Source: an uncultured bacterium (GTDB lineage Bacteria > Acidobacteriota > Thermoanaerobaculia > Thermoanaerobaculales > Thermoanaerobaculaceae). From it: 60,214 bases of DNA. This document shows positions 35,766 to 45,739 of the stretch, piece after piece (positions within the stretch are counted from its first letter, which is position 1; the number at the start of each line of letters is the position of its first letter). A program made the position numbers and the translations under genes. The notes beneath the pieces are model-generated. The model ran no database searches, was not told the origin of the DNA, and was given only the letters and a program-made list of their open reading frames with translations. The DNA is taken from assembly GCA_937924755.1 (NCBI GenBank), contig CALEVZ010000030.1, forward strand, positions 1-60,214, given 5' to 3'.

Positions 35766-35975
35766 ATGCCGACAGTTCATGTGCGGGACAATGAATCGTT
35801 CGAGCAGGCTCTTCGCCGCTTCAAGCGCAAGTGCGAAAAGGCGGGCATCCTCTCCGAGATCAAGAAGCGCCAGTACTATGAGAAGCCGAGCGTGAAGCGC
35901 AAGCGCAAGCTGGTGCAGGCACGCAAGAAGCTGCTTCGTAAGCTGGCACAACAGCGAAAGGCCGGGCTGCTGTAG
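35766..35975 (+). CDS. rpsU: 30S ribosomal protein S21
   Basis: The 69-residue basic protein joins the 30S subunit near the mRNA entry platform. It begins [20 protein letters not shown] and continues with [20 protein letters not shown], then [10 protein letters not shown] and a Lys/Arg-rich tail, all as in S21. GGAGGTGA (a full anti-Shine-Dalgarno match) precedes the ATG at 35766. It heads an operon with mutS2, dnaG and rpoD; the mutS2 start is 12 bp after its stop. Confidence 0.96.
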   Translation: MPTVHVRDNESFEQALRRFKRKCEKAGILSEIKKRQYYEKPSVKRKRKLVQARKKLLRKLAQQRKAGLL

Positions 35976-35986
35976 GTTCTCCACCA

Positions 35987-38311
35987 ATGCGAGCCGTACT
36001 CACGGCGCTGGAGTTGGACCGCGTGCTCCGGTTGGTTGCCTCGTTCACGCGCTCTCGGTGTGGGCACGCCCAGGTCCTGGCAACCCTGCCATCGTTCGCT
36101 GCTGGCGAAGGCCAACGCCAGCACGACCTGACCCGGGCGGTGGGGCAGCTCGTTGCCGAGCAGGGGCCACTGTCGTTCCTCGGCCTCGACGCCATCGACG
36201 AGTTGGCCCGTCCGGATCCCAGCCTGCCGGCCCTGACGGCGCTGGTACGAAGCATCGTGGAGGTGCGCGCCCACCTCGGCCGCAGCCTCGGGAGTGCGGC
36301 AGAAATCGCCGCCGCCTTCGCCGCCCTGCCGATGCTGGATGCCTTCCTCGCCTACCTGTCCCAACGCATCGGAGAGGACGGGGAAATCCTGGATTCCGCC
36401 AGCCCCGCCCTGGCCCAGGCCCGGGCCGCCCGCGAGCGCCACCGCCACAACATCGTGGCGCGACTCGAGCAGCTCCGCCACCCTGCCGGCGCGAGCGGGC
36501 CCTACACCCTCCGTCGGGAGCGGTACTGCTTGCCCGTGCCCATGCACGACCGCGCTCGCCTGCCGGGACTGTTGCTGGATGTTTCTGCCAGTGGCGCCAC
36601 CGCGTTCGTGGAACCTCTGGAGGTGGTGGAACTCAACAACGCCCTCGCCGAGGCCAGCAGTCGCGCCCGCGCCGAAGAGGAGAAGGTGCGCCAGGAGGTC
36701 CTCGCCGCCTTCACCCGCCGGCGCGAGGAGCTGGAGCGGGCGGCAGCGCTGTTGGCCACGCTCGATGCCACCCAGGCGCGGGTGCTGTTCGGTCAGGCGG
36801 CCGGGGGTGTCCTGGTGCGGCCTGGCAGCGGAGGCCGCCTGGTCCTGCGCGGCGCCCGCCACCCCCTGCTGGACCCCGCCCTCGCCGCCTTGCGCGGCGA
36901 CTGCCTGGGCGAGGCGGGCAACACGAGACCCGTGGTGCCGTTGGATTTCGATCCCCCTGCTGACGTGAGGGTGGTGCTGCTCTCCGGGCCCAACGCCGGT
37001 GGCAAGACGGTGGCCCTGAAGACCGTGGGGCTGGCCGTGCTGATGGCGCAGGCGGGCATTCCCGTGCTGGCCGAGGAGGGCTCGCAGATCCCCGCCTTCT
37101 CCCGCCTGTGGTGCCACATCGGCGACGAGCAGAGCCTGCTCTCGGATCTCTCCACTTTCTCGGCGGCGATGACTGCCACCGCCCAGCTGCTGAAGGTGGC
37201 CGACGAGGCTACGCTGGTGCTGTACGACGAGCTGGGCTCCGGCACCGACCCGGAGGAGGGCGCAGCGCTGGCGGCGGCCCTGCTGGAGGAGCTGCTGGCC
37301 AGGCGTTGCTTCGTTCTCGCCACCGCCCACCTGACCACCGTTGCCGCCCATCTGGAGGCGCTCCCCGGCGCCGCCAACGCCTCCATGGGGTTTGACGAGG
37401 TGAGTGGAACTCCCACTTTCCGCCTGACTTTCGGCTCCCCCGGGCGCTCCCACGGGTTGGCCATCGCCCGGCGCAGCGGCGTCGCTGCCTCCATCCTCCA
37501 GCGGGCTCGCGAGCTGGTCTCCCGGTCCTTCTTGGCCATCGACTCCTACCTGGCGCGCCTGGACGAGGAACGCCGCCGCCTGGCCGAGGCGGGCCAGGCC
37601 ATGGCCGCCGAGCGCCAGGAACTCCGGGCCGCCCGCAGTGCCCTGGAAGAGGAGCGCGAGCGGTGGCGGCGGGATCGCCTAGAGCTGCGCGCCAGGCTGG
37701 AAGACGAGCGGGAGAAGCTGCGCCAGCGCGCCCGGGCGCAGCTGACGGCGGTCCTCGAGGAGCTGCAGCAGGCGCGGGAGAGGGGCGAGCTGCCCGGCCG
37801 CCGCCGCCTCGCCGCCCTGCGCAGTGCCGCCCTCGACCTCGCCGAGGAGGCGCCATCCTTGCAGGCGACGTTGCCGCTGGCCCTGGGGGACCAGGTGCGC
37901 CTGGCCGGGACACGCAGCCAGGGAGAGGTCACTCAGGTCGTCGGTGACCGCGTGCAGCTCAGCGTTGGCGGCAAGCGCCTGTGGGTGGCGCGGGAGGCGT
38001 GCGAGAAGCTGGGCACCTCCCGCCCCAGCCCCCGGGTCCACGCTCGCCTGATCGAGGGTGCTCCCGAAGCGGCACGGGAGCTCAAACTCATCGGCCTGAC
38101 CACCGAGGATGCCCAGGAGGCACTGGAACGCTTTCTTGACCAGGCCCTGCTGGCGGGCACGAAGACCGTGCGAATCGTGCACGGACACGGCTCCGGCGCC
38201 CTCCGACGCCTGACCCGCGACCTCCTCGGCCGCTATCCGGGAGTGGTTCGAGTCACCCATCCCCCGCAGGCCATGGGCGGCACCGGCGTCACCCTTGTGG
38301 AGCTGGAGTGA
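35987..38311 (+). CDS. mutS2: MutS2 ATPase with C-terminal Smr domain
   Basis: MutS2 is a MutS paralogue that lacks the mismatch-recognition domain and acts on recombination intermediates or collided ribosomes. The 774-residue protein has the clamp region (near 130-330), the Walker A motif LSGPNAGGKTVALKTVGLAV near 332, and DELGSGTDPEEGAALAAALL, the Walker B region. A coiled coil follows (residues 520-620). The C-terminal Smr domain (near 697-760) has IVHGHGSGALRRLTRDLL. Its first Smr motif reads LKLIGLTTEDA instead of the usual LDLRG/LDLHG, so the nuclease activity may be altered. Its stop overlaps the start of dnaG. Confidence 0.95.
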   Translation: MRAVLTALELDRVLRLVASFTRSRCGHAQVLATLPSFAAGEGQRQHDLTRAVGQLVAEQGPLSFLGLDAIDELARPDPSLPALTALVRSIVEVRAHLGRSLGSAAEIAAAFAALPMLDAFLAYLSQRIGEDGEILDSASPALAQARAARERHRHNIVARLEQLRHPAGASGPYTLRRERYCLPVPMHDRARLPGLLLDVSASGATAFVEPLEVVELNNALAEASSRARAEEEKVRQEVLAAFTRRREELERAAALLATLDATQARVLFGQAAGGVLVRPGSGGRLVLRGARHPLLDPALAALRGDCLGEAGNTRPVVPLDFDPPADVRVVLLSGPNAGGKTVALKTVGLAVLMAQAGIPVLAEEGSQIPAFSRLWCHIGDEQSLLSDLSTFSAAMTATAQLLKVADEATLVLYDELGSGTDPEEGAALAAALLEELLARRCFVLATAHLTTVAAHLEALPGAANASMGFDEVSGTPTFRLTFGSPGRSHGLAIARRSGVAASILQRARELVSRSFLAIDSYLARLDEERRRLAEAGQAMAAERQELRAARSALEEERERWRRDRLELRARLEDEREKLRQRARAQLTAVLEELQQARERGELPGRRRLAALRSAALDLAEEAPSLQATLPLALGDQVRLAGTRSQGEVTQVVGDRVQLSVGGKRLWVAREACEKLGTSRPSPRVHARLIEGAPEAARELKLIGLTTEDAQEALERFLDQALLAGTKTVRIVHGHGSGALRRLTRDLLGRYPGVVRVTHPPQAMGGTGVTLVELE

Positions 38312-40008
38312 GCGACTACGACCTCTCCCGCCCAGTCCTGGCCCGCCTGCGCGAGGCGGCGGACATCGTCACGGTGGTCGGCGAGCGCGTGACACTGCGG
38401 CGCGCCGGCCGCAACTACGTCGGCCTGTGCCCATTCCACGGCGAGAAGACGCCGTCGTTCTCGGTCTCTCGGGAGAAGGGCACGTTCTACTGTTTCGGCT
38501 GCAAGCGGGGCGGCGACGTCATCGACTTCGTCGCCGAACTGGACCGCCTGACCTTCGTGGAGGCAGTGGAAACCCTCGCCCGCCGCTTCGGCATCGAGCT
38601 GCCACTCTCTTCGCCCCAGGCGCAGCAGCGCCGCCGCGAGGAGGACGCCCTGCTGGAAGCATTGGAGGCGGCGCAGGCGCACTTCTCTCGCCGGCTGGCG
38701 GACGATCGGCCGCGGGCCTTCCTGGAGGCGCGGGGGGTCTCCCTGGAGCTGGCGGCCACCTTTGGCCTGGGTTATGCGACGGCGGACTGGAGCACCCTCT
38801 TCGACGAGCTGCACCGGCGGTTCTCCGAGCGCGTGCTGATCGCTTCCGGGCTGGTGGTGGAGGGGGAGGGAGGGCGCCGCTGGGACCGTTTTCGCGATCG
38901 CATCACCATCCCCATTCGCCTAGCGCGGGGCACCCTGGTCGCCTTCGGCGGTCGTGCCGTGGGGGACGACCACCCCAAGTATCTGAACTCTCCCGAGACC
39001 GCTCTCTTTTCCAAAAGTCACGTCCTCTTCGCCTTGGATCGCGCCCTGCGAACCTTTGGCGAGCGCCGGCGCGCCGTGGTGGTGGAGGGCTACTTCGATT
39101 GCATGGCCATGCACGCCGCCGGCGTAACCGAGACGGTGGCCACTTTGGGCACAGCGCTCACCGAGCACCACGCCCGCGAGCTGGCCCGCCGCTGCGAGCG
39201 CGTGGTGGTGTGCTACGACGGCGACCAGGCGGGCCGTGCCGCCGCGGTGCACGCCGTACGTGCGCTGCTGGCCTGCGAGTTGGATGTGGCGGTGGTGCTT
39301 CTGCCCGGGGGCATGGACCCCGACGACATCATCCGCCGACAGGGAGCGGCCGCCATGCGGCAGCTGCTGGCCTCGGCCATGGCGCCGGCGGAGTTCTTGC
39401 TGGCCCATCTCGGGGCCACCCGCGAGGAGCGTCGGAGCGGCTTGCGGTCGGCTCTGGCCGTTGCCGACGTCTGCCCCGATCCGGTGCGCCGCTTCCAGAT
39501 CCGCGAGGCCCTGGCCCAGGGGTGCGGTATTCCGGTGGACCAGCTCGGACAGATCGAAGCGCCGCGCCCCGTGACGGTCGCGCCGGACCCCGTTTCCCTT
39601 CCCCCTCCAGGCGAACTGGCCCTCTTACGTTGCCTGCTCGTGGACGCGCCCCCCACCCGGCGCCGCGACATCCTGGCGCGTATTCCCCTTGAGGCTTTGG
39701 AGCACCCGGTGACGCGGCGGGTCATCGAGCGGCTGGCGGCGGCCGCAGCCGACCAGCGTGCCCTTGAAATTTCCGACCTCATGTCCGACATTGAGGAAGG
39801 TGACGCACGGCGGGTTCTCGCCGCGCTGGATTACGAGGCACCGGAGACGCCGGAAAATCGCCTCGAGCTCATACTGAGGGAGCTTTGTCAACGTCATCGA
39901 TTGCGAAAACTCGCCGCGCTCAATCATGCGATCAGACAAGCGGAAGCGAGGAACGATCAGGAGGCCCTCGTGCAGCTCTCGCACGAGTGGAAGAAGCTTC
40001 AGCGATAG
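38308..40008 (+). CDS. dnaG: DNA primase
   Basis: Primase makes RNA primers at the replication fork. The 566-residue protein has the N-terminal zinc domain [20 protein letters not shown] followed by [10 protein letters not shown], the catalytic core with [20 protein letters not shown] and the TOPRIM motif [17 protein letters not shown], then [14 protein letters not shown] and [14 protein letters not shown]. The last 130 residues are helical and diverged, as is normal for the helicase-binding domain. The GTG start at 38308 shares GTGA with the mutS2 stop. The usual rpsU-dnaG-rpoD order is kept, with mutS2 inserted. Confidence 0.96.
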   Translation: MSDYDLSRPVLARLREAADIVTVVGERVTLRRAGRNYVGLCPFHGEKTPSFSVSREKGTFYCFGCKRGGDVIDFVAELDRLTFVEAVETLARRFGIELPLSSPQAQQRRREEDALLEALEAAQAHFSRRLADDRPRAFLEARGVSLELAATFGLGYATADWSTLFDELHRRFSERVLIASGLVVEGEGGRRWDRFRDRITIPIRLARGTLVAFGGRAVGDDHPKYLNSPETALFSKSHVLFALDRALRTFGERRRAVVVEGYFDCMAMHAAGVTETVATLGTALTEHHARELARRCERVVVCYDGDQAGRAAAVHAVRALLACELDVAVVLLPGGMDPDDIIRRQGAAAMRQLLASAMAPAEFLLAHLGATREERRSGLRSALAVADVCPDPVRRFQIREALAQGCGIPVDQLGQIEAPRPVTVAPDPVSLPPPGELALLRCLLVDAPPTRRRDILARIPLEALEHPVTRRVIERLAAAAADQRALEISDLMSDIEEGDARRVLAALDYEAPETPENRLELILRELCQRHRLRKLAALNHAIRQAEARNDQEALVQLSHEWKKLQR

Positions 40009-40061
40009 AGGTTCATCCTCCTGACGGTGAGTCGGCTGCGGTGCGTGCGGGAGGGACGGCG

Positions 40062-41756
40062 GTGGCCCTGAGTGTGGAAGAGCGCTACCCCGAGCTGGGC
40101 CGATTGCTCGGCCTCGGGCGGGAGCGCGGCTATGTCCTGGTGGATGAGATCGTCGAGGTGCTGCCCGACGAGGTCGCGTCGTTGGCCGAGGAGCTGGACG
40201 AGATCTTTCTCCGCTTCTCGGAAAACGACATCGATATCATCGAGTCGCTGGACAAGCTCGCCGGTGGCGAGGACGACGGCGGTGAACCCCGCGACGGCAC
40301 CGATGCGCCCGTGCAAGCGCCGTTGATCGACCCGGCGCTGCTCGAAAAGACCAACGATCCGGTGCGCATGTACCTGCGGGAGATGGGCACCGTCAAGCTC
40401 CTGGATCGCGACGGCGAGGTGGCCATCGCCAAGCGGATCGAGTCGGGCGAGGCGCGGGTGTTCTGCGCCATGGCCTCCTGCCCGCCGCTGTTGGAACTGT
40501 TCCTGAAGGCCAACGAGCTGGCCCGCCGCGACCGGCGTATGATGCGCGACTTGCTGGGAGGCATCGACGCCACCCTGGACGAACGGGGGCGGGCGCGCGT
40601 CAACGAGGGCCTGCGCCTGTTCTACCGCATCGCCGAGCTGGACAATCAGGTGAAGGCCCTCAAGGAGCGCCTGCGCCGCTGCAAGAAGGGCAGCCGCCGG
40701 GCCGGTGAGCTATTGGAGCAGATCGACGCCCTTAACGGCGACATCTCGGTGCTTGTGCGTTCCACCGATTTCACCACCACCACCCGCAACCGCCTGCTGG
40801 CCTTCTTGGGCGAGGTGGAGCGGCACTTCTCCATCCCCATCTCCACCATCCGCAAGGACGAGGCCAAGTTGAAGACCGAGCGCAACGCCGAGCGCCGCAC
40901 TTTCTACGACGAGCGAGTACGCCGCTACCGCGCCGAGATCGAGGCCTTGGAGAGCCGCTTCCGGGTGCCCTACGACGAGCTCAAGCGAGTAGTCGCCGAA
41001 GTGCGTCGCGGCGAGGAAGAGACCGACCAGGCCAAACAGGAGCTGATCGTTGCCAACCTCCGGCTGGTGGTCTCCATCGCCAAGAAGTACACCAACCGCG
41101 GCCTGCAGTTCCTCGACCTCATCCAAGAGGGCAACATCGGCCTCATGAAGGCGGTGGACAAGTTCGAGTACCGCCGCGGCTACAAGTTCTCCACCTACGC
41201 CACCTGGTGGATCCGCCAGGCCATCACCCGCGCCATTGCCGATCAGGCCCGCACCATCCGCATCCCGGTACACATGATCGAGACCATCAACAAGCTCACC
41301 CGCACCCAGCGCCAGCTGGTTCAAGAAGTGGGGCGCGAACCCACCGCCGAGGAAGTCGCCGAGCGGATGGAGATCCCCGTCTCCAAGGTGCGGAAGATCA
41401 TGAAGATCGCCCAGGAGCCGATTTCCCTGGAGACCCCCATCGGCGAGGAAGAGGACTCCCACCTGGGGGATTTCGTCGAAGACCGCACGGCCCTCTCGCC
41501 CATCGACGCGGTGATCGCCGCCTCGCTGAAGAATCAGGCGGAGGGAGTGCTGCGCACCCTCACCCCCCGCGAGGCGGAGGTGCTGCGGCGACGATTCGGC
41601 ATCGGCGACGGCACCGAGCACACCTTGGAAGAGGTCGGCAAGGCGTTCAACGTCACCCGCGAGCGCATCCGCCAGATCGAATCCAAGGCGTTGCGAAAAC
41701 TGCGGCACCCCTCGCGCTCCAAACTGCTCAAGCCCTATCTCGACATCATCGGCTGA
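40062..41756 (+). CDS. rpoD: RNA polymerase primary sigma factor
   Basis: The 564-residue sigma-70 protein recognises housekeeping promoters. Region 1.1 is present ([20 protein letters not shown]), then [20 protein letters not shown] (region 1.2), a non-conserved insertion, [20 protein letters not shown] (2.1), [18 protein letters not shown] (2.2-2.3), [16 protein letters not shown] (2.3-2.4), then regions 3 and [19 protein letters not shown] and [20 protein letters not shown] (4). I chose the GTG at 40062 since GGGAGGG precedes it; an earlier GTG at 40041 is in frame and the far upstream frame lies inside dnaG. The promoters listed in this window carry TTGACA and TATAAT-like boxes consistent with it. 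Confidence 0.95.
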   Translation: MALSVEERYPELGRLLGLGRERGYVLVDEIVEVLPDEVASLAEELDEIFLRFSENDIDIIESLDKLAGGEDDGGEPRDGTDAPVQAPLIDPALLEKTNDPVRMYLREMGTVKLLDRDGEVAIAKRIESGEARVFCAMASCPPLLELFLKANELARRDRRMMRDLLGGIDATLDERGRARVNEGLRLFYRIAELDNQVKALKERLRRCKKGSRRAGELLEQIDALNGDISVLVRSTDFTTTTRNRLLAFLGEVERHFSIPISTIRKDEAKLKTERNAERRTFYDERVRRYRAEIEALESRFRVPYDELKRVVAEVRRGEEETDQAKQELIVANLRLVVSIAKKYTNRGLQFLDLIQEGNIGLMKAVDKFEYRRGYKFSTYATWWIRQAITRAIADQARTIRIPVHMIETINKLTRTQRQLVQEVGREPTAEEVAERMEIPVSKVRKIMKIAQEPISLETPIGEEEDSHLGDFVEDRTALSPIDAVIAASLKNQAEGVLRTLTPREAEVLRRRFGIGDGTEHTLEEVGKAFNVTRERIRQIESKALRKLRHPSRSKLLKPYLDIIG

Positions 41757-41788
41757 TCACGAGCTCCCACCGATACTTGCCTGTTCGC

Positions 41789-41818
41789 TTGCGGCGCTTG
41801 CCGGGCGAGGCGTACAAT
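41789..41818 (+). promoter_or_regulatory. Promoter of the CAU tRNA
   Basis: TTGCGG (41789-41794) and TACAAT (41813-41818) are 18 bp apart, ten bases ahead of the tRNA 5' end. The -10 box is close to consensus. Confidence 0.55.
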
Positions 41819-41828
41819 CTGGGGCGCT

Positions 41829-41904
41829 GGGTCCATAGCTCAGCGGTCAGAGCTGCCGGCTCATAACCGGTTGGTCCCAGGTTCGAATCCTGGTGGACCC
41901 ACCA
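41829..41904 (+). tRNA. tRNA with CAU anticodon (elongator Met, or Ile2)
   Basis: The acceptor pairs GGGTCCA with TGGACCC, followed by A and an encoded CCA. The D-arm is GCTC/GAGC. The anticodon stem GCCGG/CCGGT holds the loop CTCATAA, giving CAU. The T-arm is CCAGG TTCGAAT CCTGG. The 1-72 pair and the anticodon stem exclude an initiator tRNA. Elongator Met and lysidine-modified Ile2 cannot be separated with certainty by eye; the variable region TTGGTC resembles Ile2 of other bacteria. Confidence 0.93.
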
Positions 41905-41979
41905 CCACGAGGAGGATGGCGTGACCATCTCAACACGGCACGCGCGTTCCGGCAGTCTCCCGACTCACCGGGAGGAGCG

Positions 41980-42705
41980 GTGAGCGAGCGCTCGCTCCTC
42001 GCCGCCTACGTCACCCTGCAACGTCTGCTCACCCAGCGGCTCACCCTCCAGCGGGAGGTGGAGACGCCCCCCGCAGAGCTCGCCGCCCTGCGCGCCCGCG
42101 ACGCCGAGCGCGAGGCCGCCCTGACGGCCAACCGCAAGCGCCGCGGGGAGCTGGAGGCCGAGTACGGCGCGCTGGAGCGCGAGACCGGGGCGCTGTATGA
42201 AGAACGGGAGCACGTGCGTCGGCAGAAGAGCCAGGTGACCAACATGAAGCAGCTTCAGGCGGTGGTTTCCGCCCTCGACCACGTACAGGGCCAAATCGAC
42301 GAGCGGGAGAGCAAGCTCAAGCGCATCATGGAGGAGCTGGACGCCCTCGACGGGCAGGCCGCCGAGCTCACCGCCGAGTCCCCGCAAGAGCGCCAGCAGC
42401 GCCTTCATCTGGAGCAGTTATGGGCGGAGCGTCGGGGAGACAGCGAAGCAGAGCTGGAGCGGGTGCGGGCTCGCCTGCGCGAGGTCCAGCTGGAGCTCGG
42501 CGCCGCCGCCATGGAGGCGTTCAAGAAGCTGTGGAACTTGCGAAAACCACTCGCCGTTGTACCCTTAGATGGCGACTCCTGTTCGGCCTGCCATGCCGTG
42601 TTGCGCGCTGCCCTGCTCCAGCTGGTGCGCGGTGGCGAGACCCTCCAGTACTGCGAGACTTGCCGGCGCCTGCTCTACGATCCCGCCCAGTTCCCGCCGC
42701 CGTGA
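41980..42705 (+). CDS. Coiled-coil protein with C-terminal zinc ribbon
   Basis: The 241-residue protein matches the family with a long antiparallel coiled coil and a C4 zinc ribbon (zf-RING_7-type). Residues 1-200 are coiled coil with heptads (LTLQREVETPPAELAALRA, REHVRRQKSQVTNMKQLQ). The end has CSACHAVLRAALLQLVRG and LQYCETCRRLLYDP, so two CxxC pairs bind zinc. Relatives are suggested to bind nucleic acid or scaffold complexes, but the role is unproven. The GTG at 41980 follows GGAGGAG. The stop overlaps the start of the RNase HI gene. Confidence 0.85.
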   Translation: MSERSLLAAYVTLQRLLTQRLTLQREVETPPAELAALRARDAEREAALTANRKRRGELEAEYGALERETGALYEEREHVRRQKSQVTNMKQLQAVVSALDHVQGQIDERESKLKRIMEELDALDGQAAELTAESPQERQQRLHLEQLWAERRGDSEAELERVRARLREVQLELGAAAMEAFKKLWNLRKPLAVVPLDGDSCSACHAVLRAALLQLVRGGETLQYCETCRRLLYDPAQFPPP

Positions 42706-43220
42706 GCACCCCCCTGGAAAACTCAAACCCGCCAGCCACGGTCTGGGTGGATGGGGGCTCCCGCGGCAACCCCGGCGAGGCCGGGGCGGGGATCGTGCTG
42801 GATTTGGGCGGCGAACGGCAGGAGCGGCACACCCTCTACCTCGCACGTGGCACCAATAACGAGGCCGAGTATGCCGGCCTCTTGGCTGCCTTGGAGCGCC
42901 TCGTGGCGCTGGGCGTCGACAGGGTGAGGGTGTTTTCCGATTCCCAGTTACTGGTCCGCCAAATGAACGGGCAGTACAGGGTGAAGGCGGAGAATCTGCG
43001 GCCCCTGTGGAGCGCCGCGCGCCAACTGGCCAGCTCCTTTCGACACTTCTCCATCGGCCACATCCCGCGCACTGCCAACAGGGTGGCGGACGCCCTGGCC
43101 AACCAGGCGATGGATGGCCGCCGCTCCACTCTCCCGGTGCCCCGCCAGCTGCTGGCACCTCGGCGGTCCGACGGCCACCACCGGGAGCGCCTGCCGTTGG
43201 GCGACAAAGGGACCCCATGA
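42702..43220 (+). CDS. rnhA: Ribonuclease HI family protein
   Basis: RNase HI cuts the RNA strand of RNA-DNA hybrids. The 172-residue protein has WVDGGSRGNPGEAGAGIVL with the first catalytic Asp, NNEAEYAGLLAALERLVAL with the Glu, VFSDSQLLVRQMNGQYRVK with the next Asp, and HIPRTANRVADALANQAM, which supplies the last Asp. The final 30 residues are basic and variable. The GTG at 42702 shares GTGA with the preceding gene, and ATGA joins it to the next, so the three are translationally coupled. Confidence 0.9.
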   Translation: MSTPLENSNPPATVWVDGGSRGNPGEAGAGIVLDLGGERQERHTLYLARGTNNEAEYAGLLAALERLVALGVDRVRVFSDSQLLVRQMNGQYRVKAENLRPLWSAARQLASSFRHFSIGHIPRTANRVADALANQAMDGRRSTLPVPRQLLAPRRSDGHHRERLPLGDKGTP

Positions 43221-43900
43221 GGCTCGCCACCCGCCTCGCCCTGGTCAGAGAGCGCATCGCCGCCGCCTGCCAGCGCAGCGGTCGTGATCCGGCCAGCGTG
43301 CGCATCGTCGCGGTGACCAAGACCCAGCCGGCTGCGCAGGTCGCCGAGGCGATGGCGGCCGGGGTGGATGCCATCGGCGAAAACCGCGTCCAGGAGGCGG
43401 CCGGCAAGCGTCCTCACCTGGCCCCCACCGTGCCTTGGCACCTCATCGGCCCGCTGCAACGCAACAAGGCGCGGCAGGCACTAGAACTCTTCGACGTCAT
43501 CGAAACCGTTGACCGGCCGGCCCTGGCCGATCGCCTGGAGAGCCTCGTGGCGCCGCTGCCGCGGGTCGTCCCCGTCTTTTTGGAGGTCAACATCGGCGGC
43601 GAGTCTTCCAAGCACGGTGTCCCCCCGGCGGAGGTCGAGTCCCTGCTGTCTCACGTCCTCATTCACTGCCCCCACCTGGCGGTGCAGGGGCTGATGACCG
43701 TGCCGCCCTGGTCCACCGACCCCGAACAGGTGCGTCCGTATTTCCGTCAGCTGCGACATCTGGCCGAGGGGCTGGCGGCCCGGCTCGGCCTGGCGAAACT
43801 CGAGCTCTCCATGGGGATGAGCGACGACTTCGAAGTGGCGGTAGAGGAGGGGGCCAGTTGGGTACGGTTGGGGCGGGTGTTGTTCGGGGAGCGCCAGTAA
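43217..43900 (+). CDS. yggS: YggS-family pyridoxal-5'-phosphate-binding protein
   Basis: The 227-residue protein keeps free PLP levels in balance. It begins RLATRLALVRERIAAACQ, has IVAVTKTQPAAQVAEAMAAG with the PLP-binding Lys35, IGENRVQEAAGK, WHLIGPLQRNKARQAL and, at the end, LSMGMSDDFEVAVEEGASWV with RLGRVLFGERQ. All are diagnostic. It is 40 bp ahead of a DivIVA-domain gene. In Gram-positive bacteria YggS-like genes (ylmE) also lie near divIVA, so the neighbourhood is conserved in spirit. Confidence 0.95.
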   Translation: MRLATRLALVRERIAAACQRSGRDPASVRIVAVTKTQPAAQVAEAMAAGVDAIGENRVQEAAGKRPHLAPTVPWHLIGPLQRNKARQALELFDVIETVDRPALADRLESLVAPLPRVVPVFLEVNIGGESSKHGVPPAEVESLLSHVLIHCPHLAVQGLMTVPPWSTDPEQVRPYFRQLRHLAEGLAARLGLAKLELSMGMSDDFEVAVEEGASWVRLGRVLFGERQ

Positions 43901-43940
43901 AACCTGTGCTAGGCTGGGAAAGCATTGGAGGACAAGGGCC

Positions 43941-44459
43941 ATGGCCCGGCTGACACCACTGGAGATCCAGCGTTGCAGTTTTTCCCGCACCCTGCACGGG
44001 TACAAACCCGAGGAGGTGAGCGCACTGCTGGCGCGCATCGCCGAGCAGGTGGAGGACGACGCCCGCGAACGGGGTGAACTGAAGGCGCAGCTCGCCCGCC
44101 TGAAGGCTGAACTGGACGACTACCGGGAAAAGGCCGATGCGGTACGCTCTGCCCTAGTGGCGGCGGAGCGCACCGCCGAGGCCACCGTGGCCCGCGCCGA
44201 GGCAGAGGCGGCACGTATCGTTGCCGACGCCCAGACCCTCGCCGAACGAGTGCTCGACGAGGCGGCGCGGCGCGCCGAAACCATCGAGCTGGTGATCGGT
44301 CAGCTGCGCCAGCAGCGGCGCGCCGCCCGTGCCGACCTCCGTCGCCTCGCCAGCCTGCTGGAGGGGGCGGCCCGGGACGACGAGTTGGCCGAGGAGCGCG
44401 ACGGCGAACGGACCAACCTGGCGATGCTGCGACCGCGCCAGCGCGAAGGCAAGGGATGA
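43941..44459 (+). CDS. DivIVA-domain protein
   Basis: The 172-residue protein begins MARLTPLEIQRCSFSRTLHGYKPEEVSALL, given here as the DivIVA start LTPLEIQ and YKPEEVSALL. A long Ala/Glu/Arg coiled coil follows (residues 35-150). DivIVA proteins bind curved membranes and mark poles or septa. The short C-terminus is Arg-rich. It could organise polar growth or division or, in this non-Firmicute context, act otherwise. Its stop overlaps the hutI start as ATGA. Confidence 0.82.
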   Translation: MARLTPLEIQRCSFSRTLHGYKPEEVSALLARIAEQVEDDARERGELKAQLARLKAELDDYREKADAVRSALVAAERTAEATVARAEAEAARIVADAQTLAERVLDEAARRAETIELVIGQLRQQRRAARADLRRLASLLEGAARDDELAEERDGERTNLAMLRPRQREGKG

Positions 44460-45739
44460 AAACGCCCTCGCTGCTGATCCGCGGCGCCGCCACCCTCGCC
44501 ACCCCCCTGGGCAGGAGCGCGGTGGCGGGGGCGCGGCAGAGAGCCGTCCAAAAGCTGCCCGGGGCAGTGGTGCGGTGCCAGGGAGAGGTCATCGTCTTCG
44601 TAGGCCCCGAGAGCGAGCACGAAGGTCTCTTCCCGCCCCCCGATGTGGTCCTGGAGGCGGACGGGGGGACCATCCTGCCGGGATTCGTGGACCCCCACAC
44701 CCACCTGCCCTTCGCCGGCTACCGCGAGAGTGAATTCGACCGCCGCCTGGCCGGCGAGAGCTACGCAGAGATTGCTGCCGGTGGCGGAGGGATCGTGGCC
44801 ACGGTGGCCGCCACCCGGGCCGCCGGCGAGGACGAGCTGCTGGCCCTGACGCTGGCCCGCATGGACCGTCAACTGCTGCACGGCACCACCACCACGGAGG
44901 CCAAATCCGGCTACGGCCTGGAGCTCGAGAGCGAGCTCAAGCAGCTGCGGGTGCTGCGTACCGCCGCCGCCCACCATCCGATGGACGTCTCCCCCACCGC
45001 CATGCCCGCCCACGAGGTGCCCCCCGAGTGGCGCCACGATCCCGACGCCTACGTGCGCTTGGTGATCGAGGAGATCCACCCGGCCATCGCCGCCGCTGGC
45101 CTGGCCGAAGGCGTAGATGTGTTCTGCGAGACCGGGGTGTTTTCGCCCGAGCAGACCCGCCGGCTGCTGGCTGACGCCCGTCGCCACGGGTGGCGTATTC
45201 ATCTCCACGCCGACGAGCTTTCCCCCCTGGGAGGCGCGGAGCTAGCGGCGGAGCTGGGGGCGGCGTCGGCGTCCCACCTGCTCCACGTCTCACCCGCCGG
45301 CATGCGCGCCCTGGCCGCAGCCGGAGTGGTGGCGGTGGTGCTTCCAGGAGTATCCTTTTTCCTCAAGGAGCGGTTTGCTCCTGCTCGCCGGCTGGTGGCC
45401 GCGGGTGTCCCGGTGGCCCTGGCGACCGACTGCAACCCCGGCTCCTCCCACACCGAGAACATGGCCATGATCATGGCCCTGGCTTGCCTGGGTGCGGGGC
45501 TTTCCACCGACGAGGCGCTCACCGCCGCCACCCTCAACGCCGCCGCGGCCCTGGGCCGAGCCGATCGCATCGGTACTCTGGAGGTGGGCAAGCAGGCGGA
45601 TGTGGTGGTTCTGGACGCCCCCTCCCACGCCCACCTGGTGTACCACTTCGGCGTCAACTTGGTGCGCCACGTGGTGAAGTGCGGCCGGCTGGTGGTGGAG
45701 AATGGCCGGCTCCGCCGCCCCCGGTCAATTGCCGGATAA
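44456..45739 (+). CDS. hutI: Imidazolonepropionase
   Basis: HutI opens the ring of imidazolone-5-propionate in histidine degradation. The 427-residue amidohydrolase has GFVDPHTHLPFAGYRESEF with metal ligands His81 and His83, TTTEAKSGYGLELESELKQL, DVFCETGVFSPEQTRRL, IHLHADELSPLGGAELAAE, SHLLHVSPAG and VALATDCNPGSSHTENMAM with its Asp. The rest of the hut pathway is not in the window. It is coupled to the DivIVA gene and overlaps the convergent DUF389 gene by 15 bp. The first 60 residues form the beta-sandwich domain. Confidence 0.95.
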   Translation: MKTPSLLIRGAATLATPLGRSAVAGARQRAVQKLPGAVVRCQGEVIVFVGPESEHEGLFPPPDVVLEADGGTILPGFVDPHTHLPFAGYRESEFDRRLAGESYAEIAAGGGGIVATVAATRAAGEDELLALTLARMDRQLLHGTTTTEAKSGYGLELESELKQLRVLRTAAAHHPMDVSPTAMPAHEVPPEWRHDPDAYVRLVIEEIHPAIAAAGLAEGVDVFCETGVFSPEQTRRLLADARRHGWRIHLHADELSPLGGAELAAELGAASASHLLHVSPAGMRALAAAGVVAVVLPGVSFFLKERFAPARRLVAAGVPVALATDCNPGSSHTENMAMIMALACLGAGLSTDEALTAATLNAAAALGRADRIGTLEVGKQADVVVLDAPSHAHLVYHFGVNLVRHVVKCGRLVVENGRLRRPRSIAG

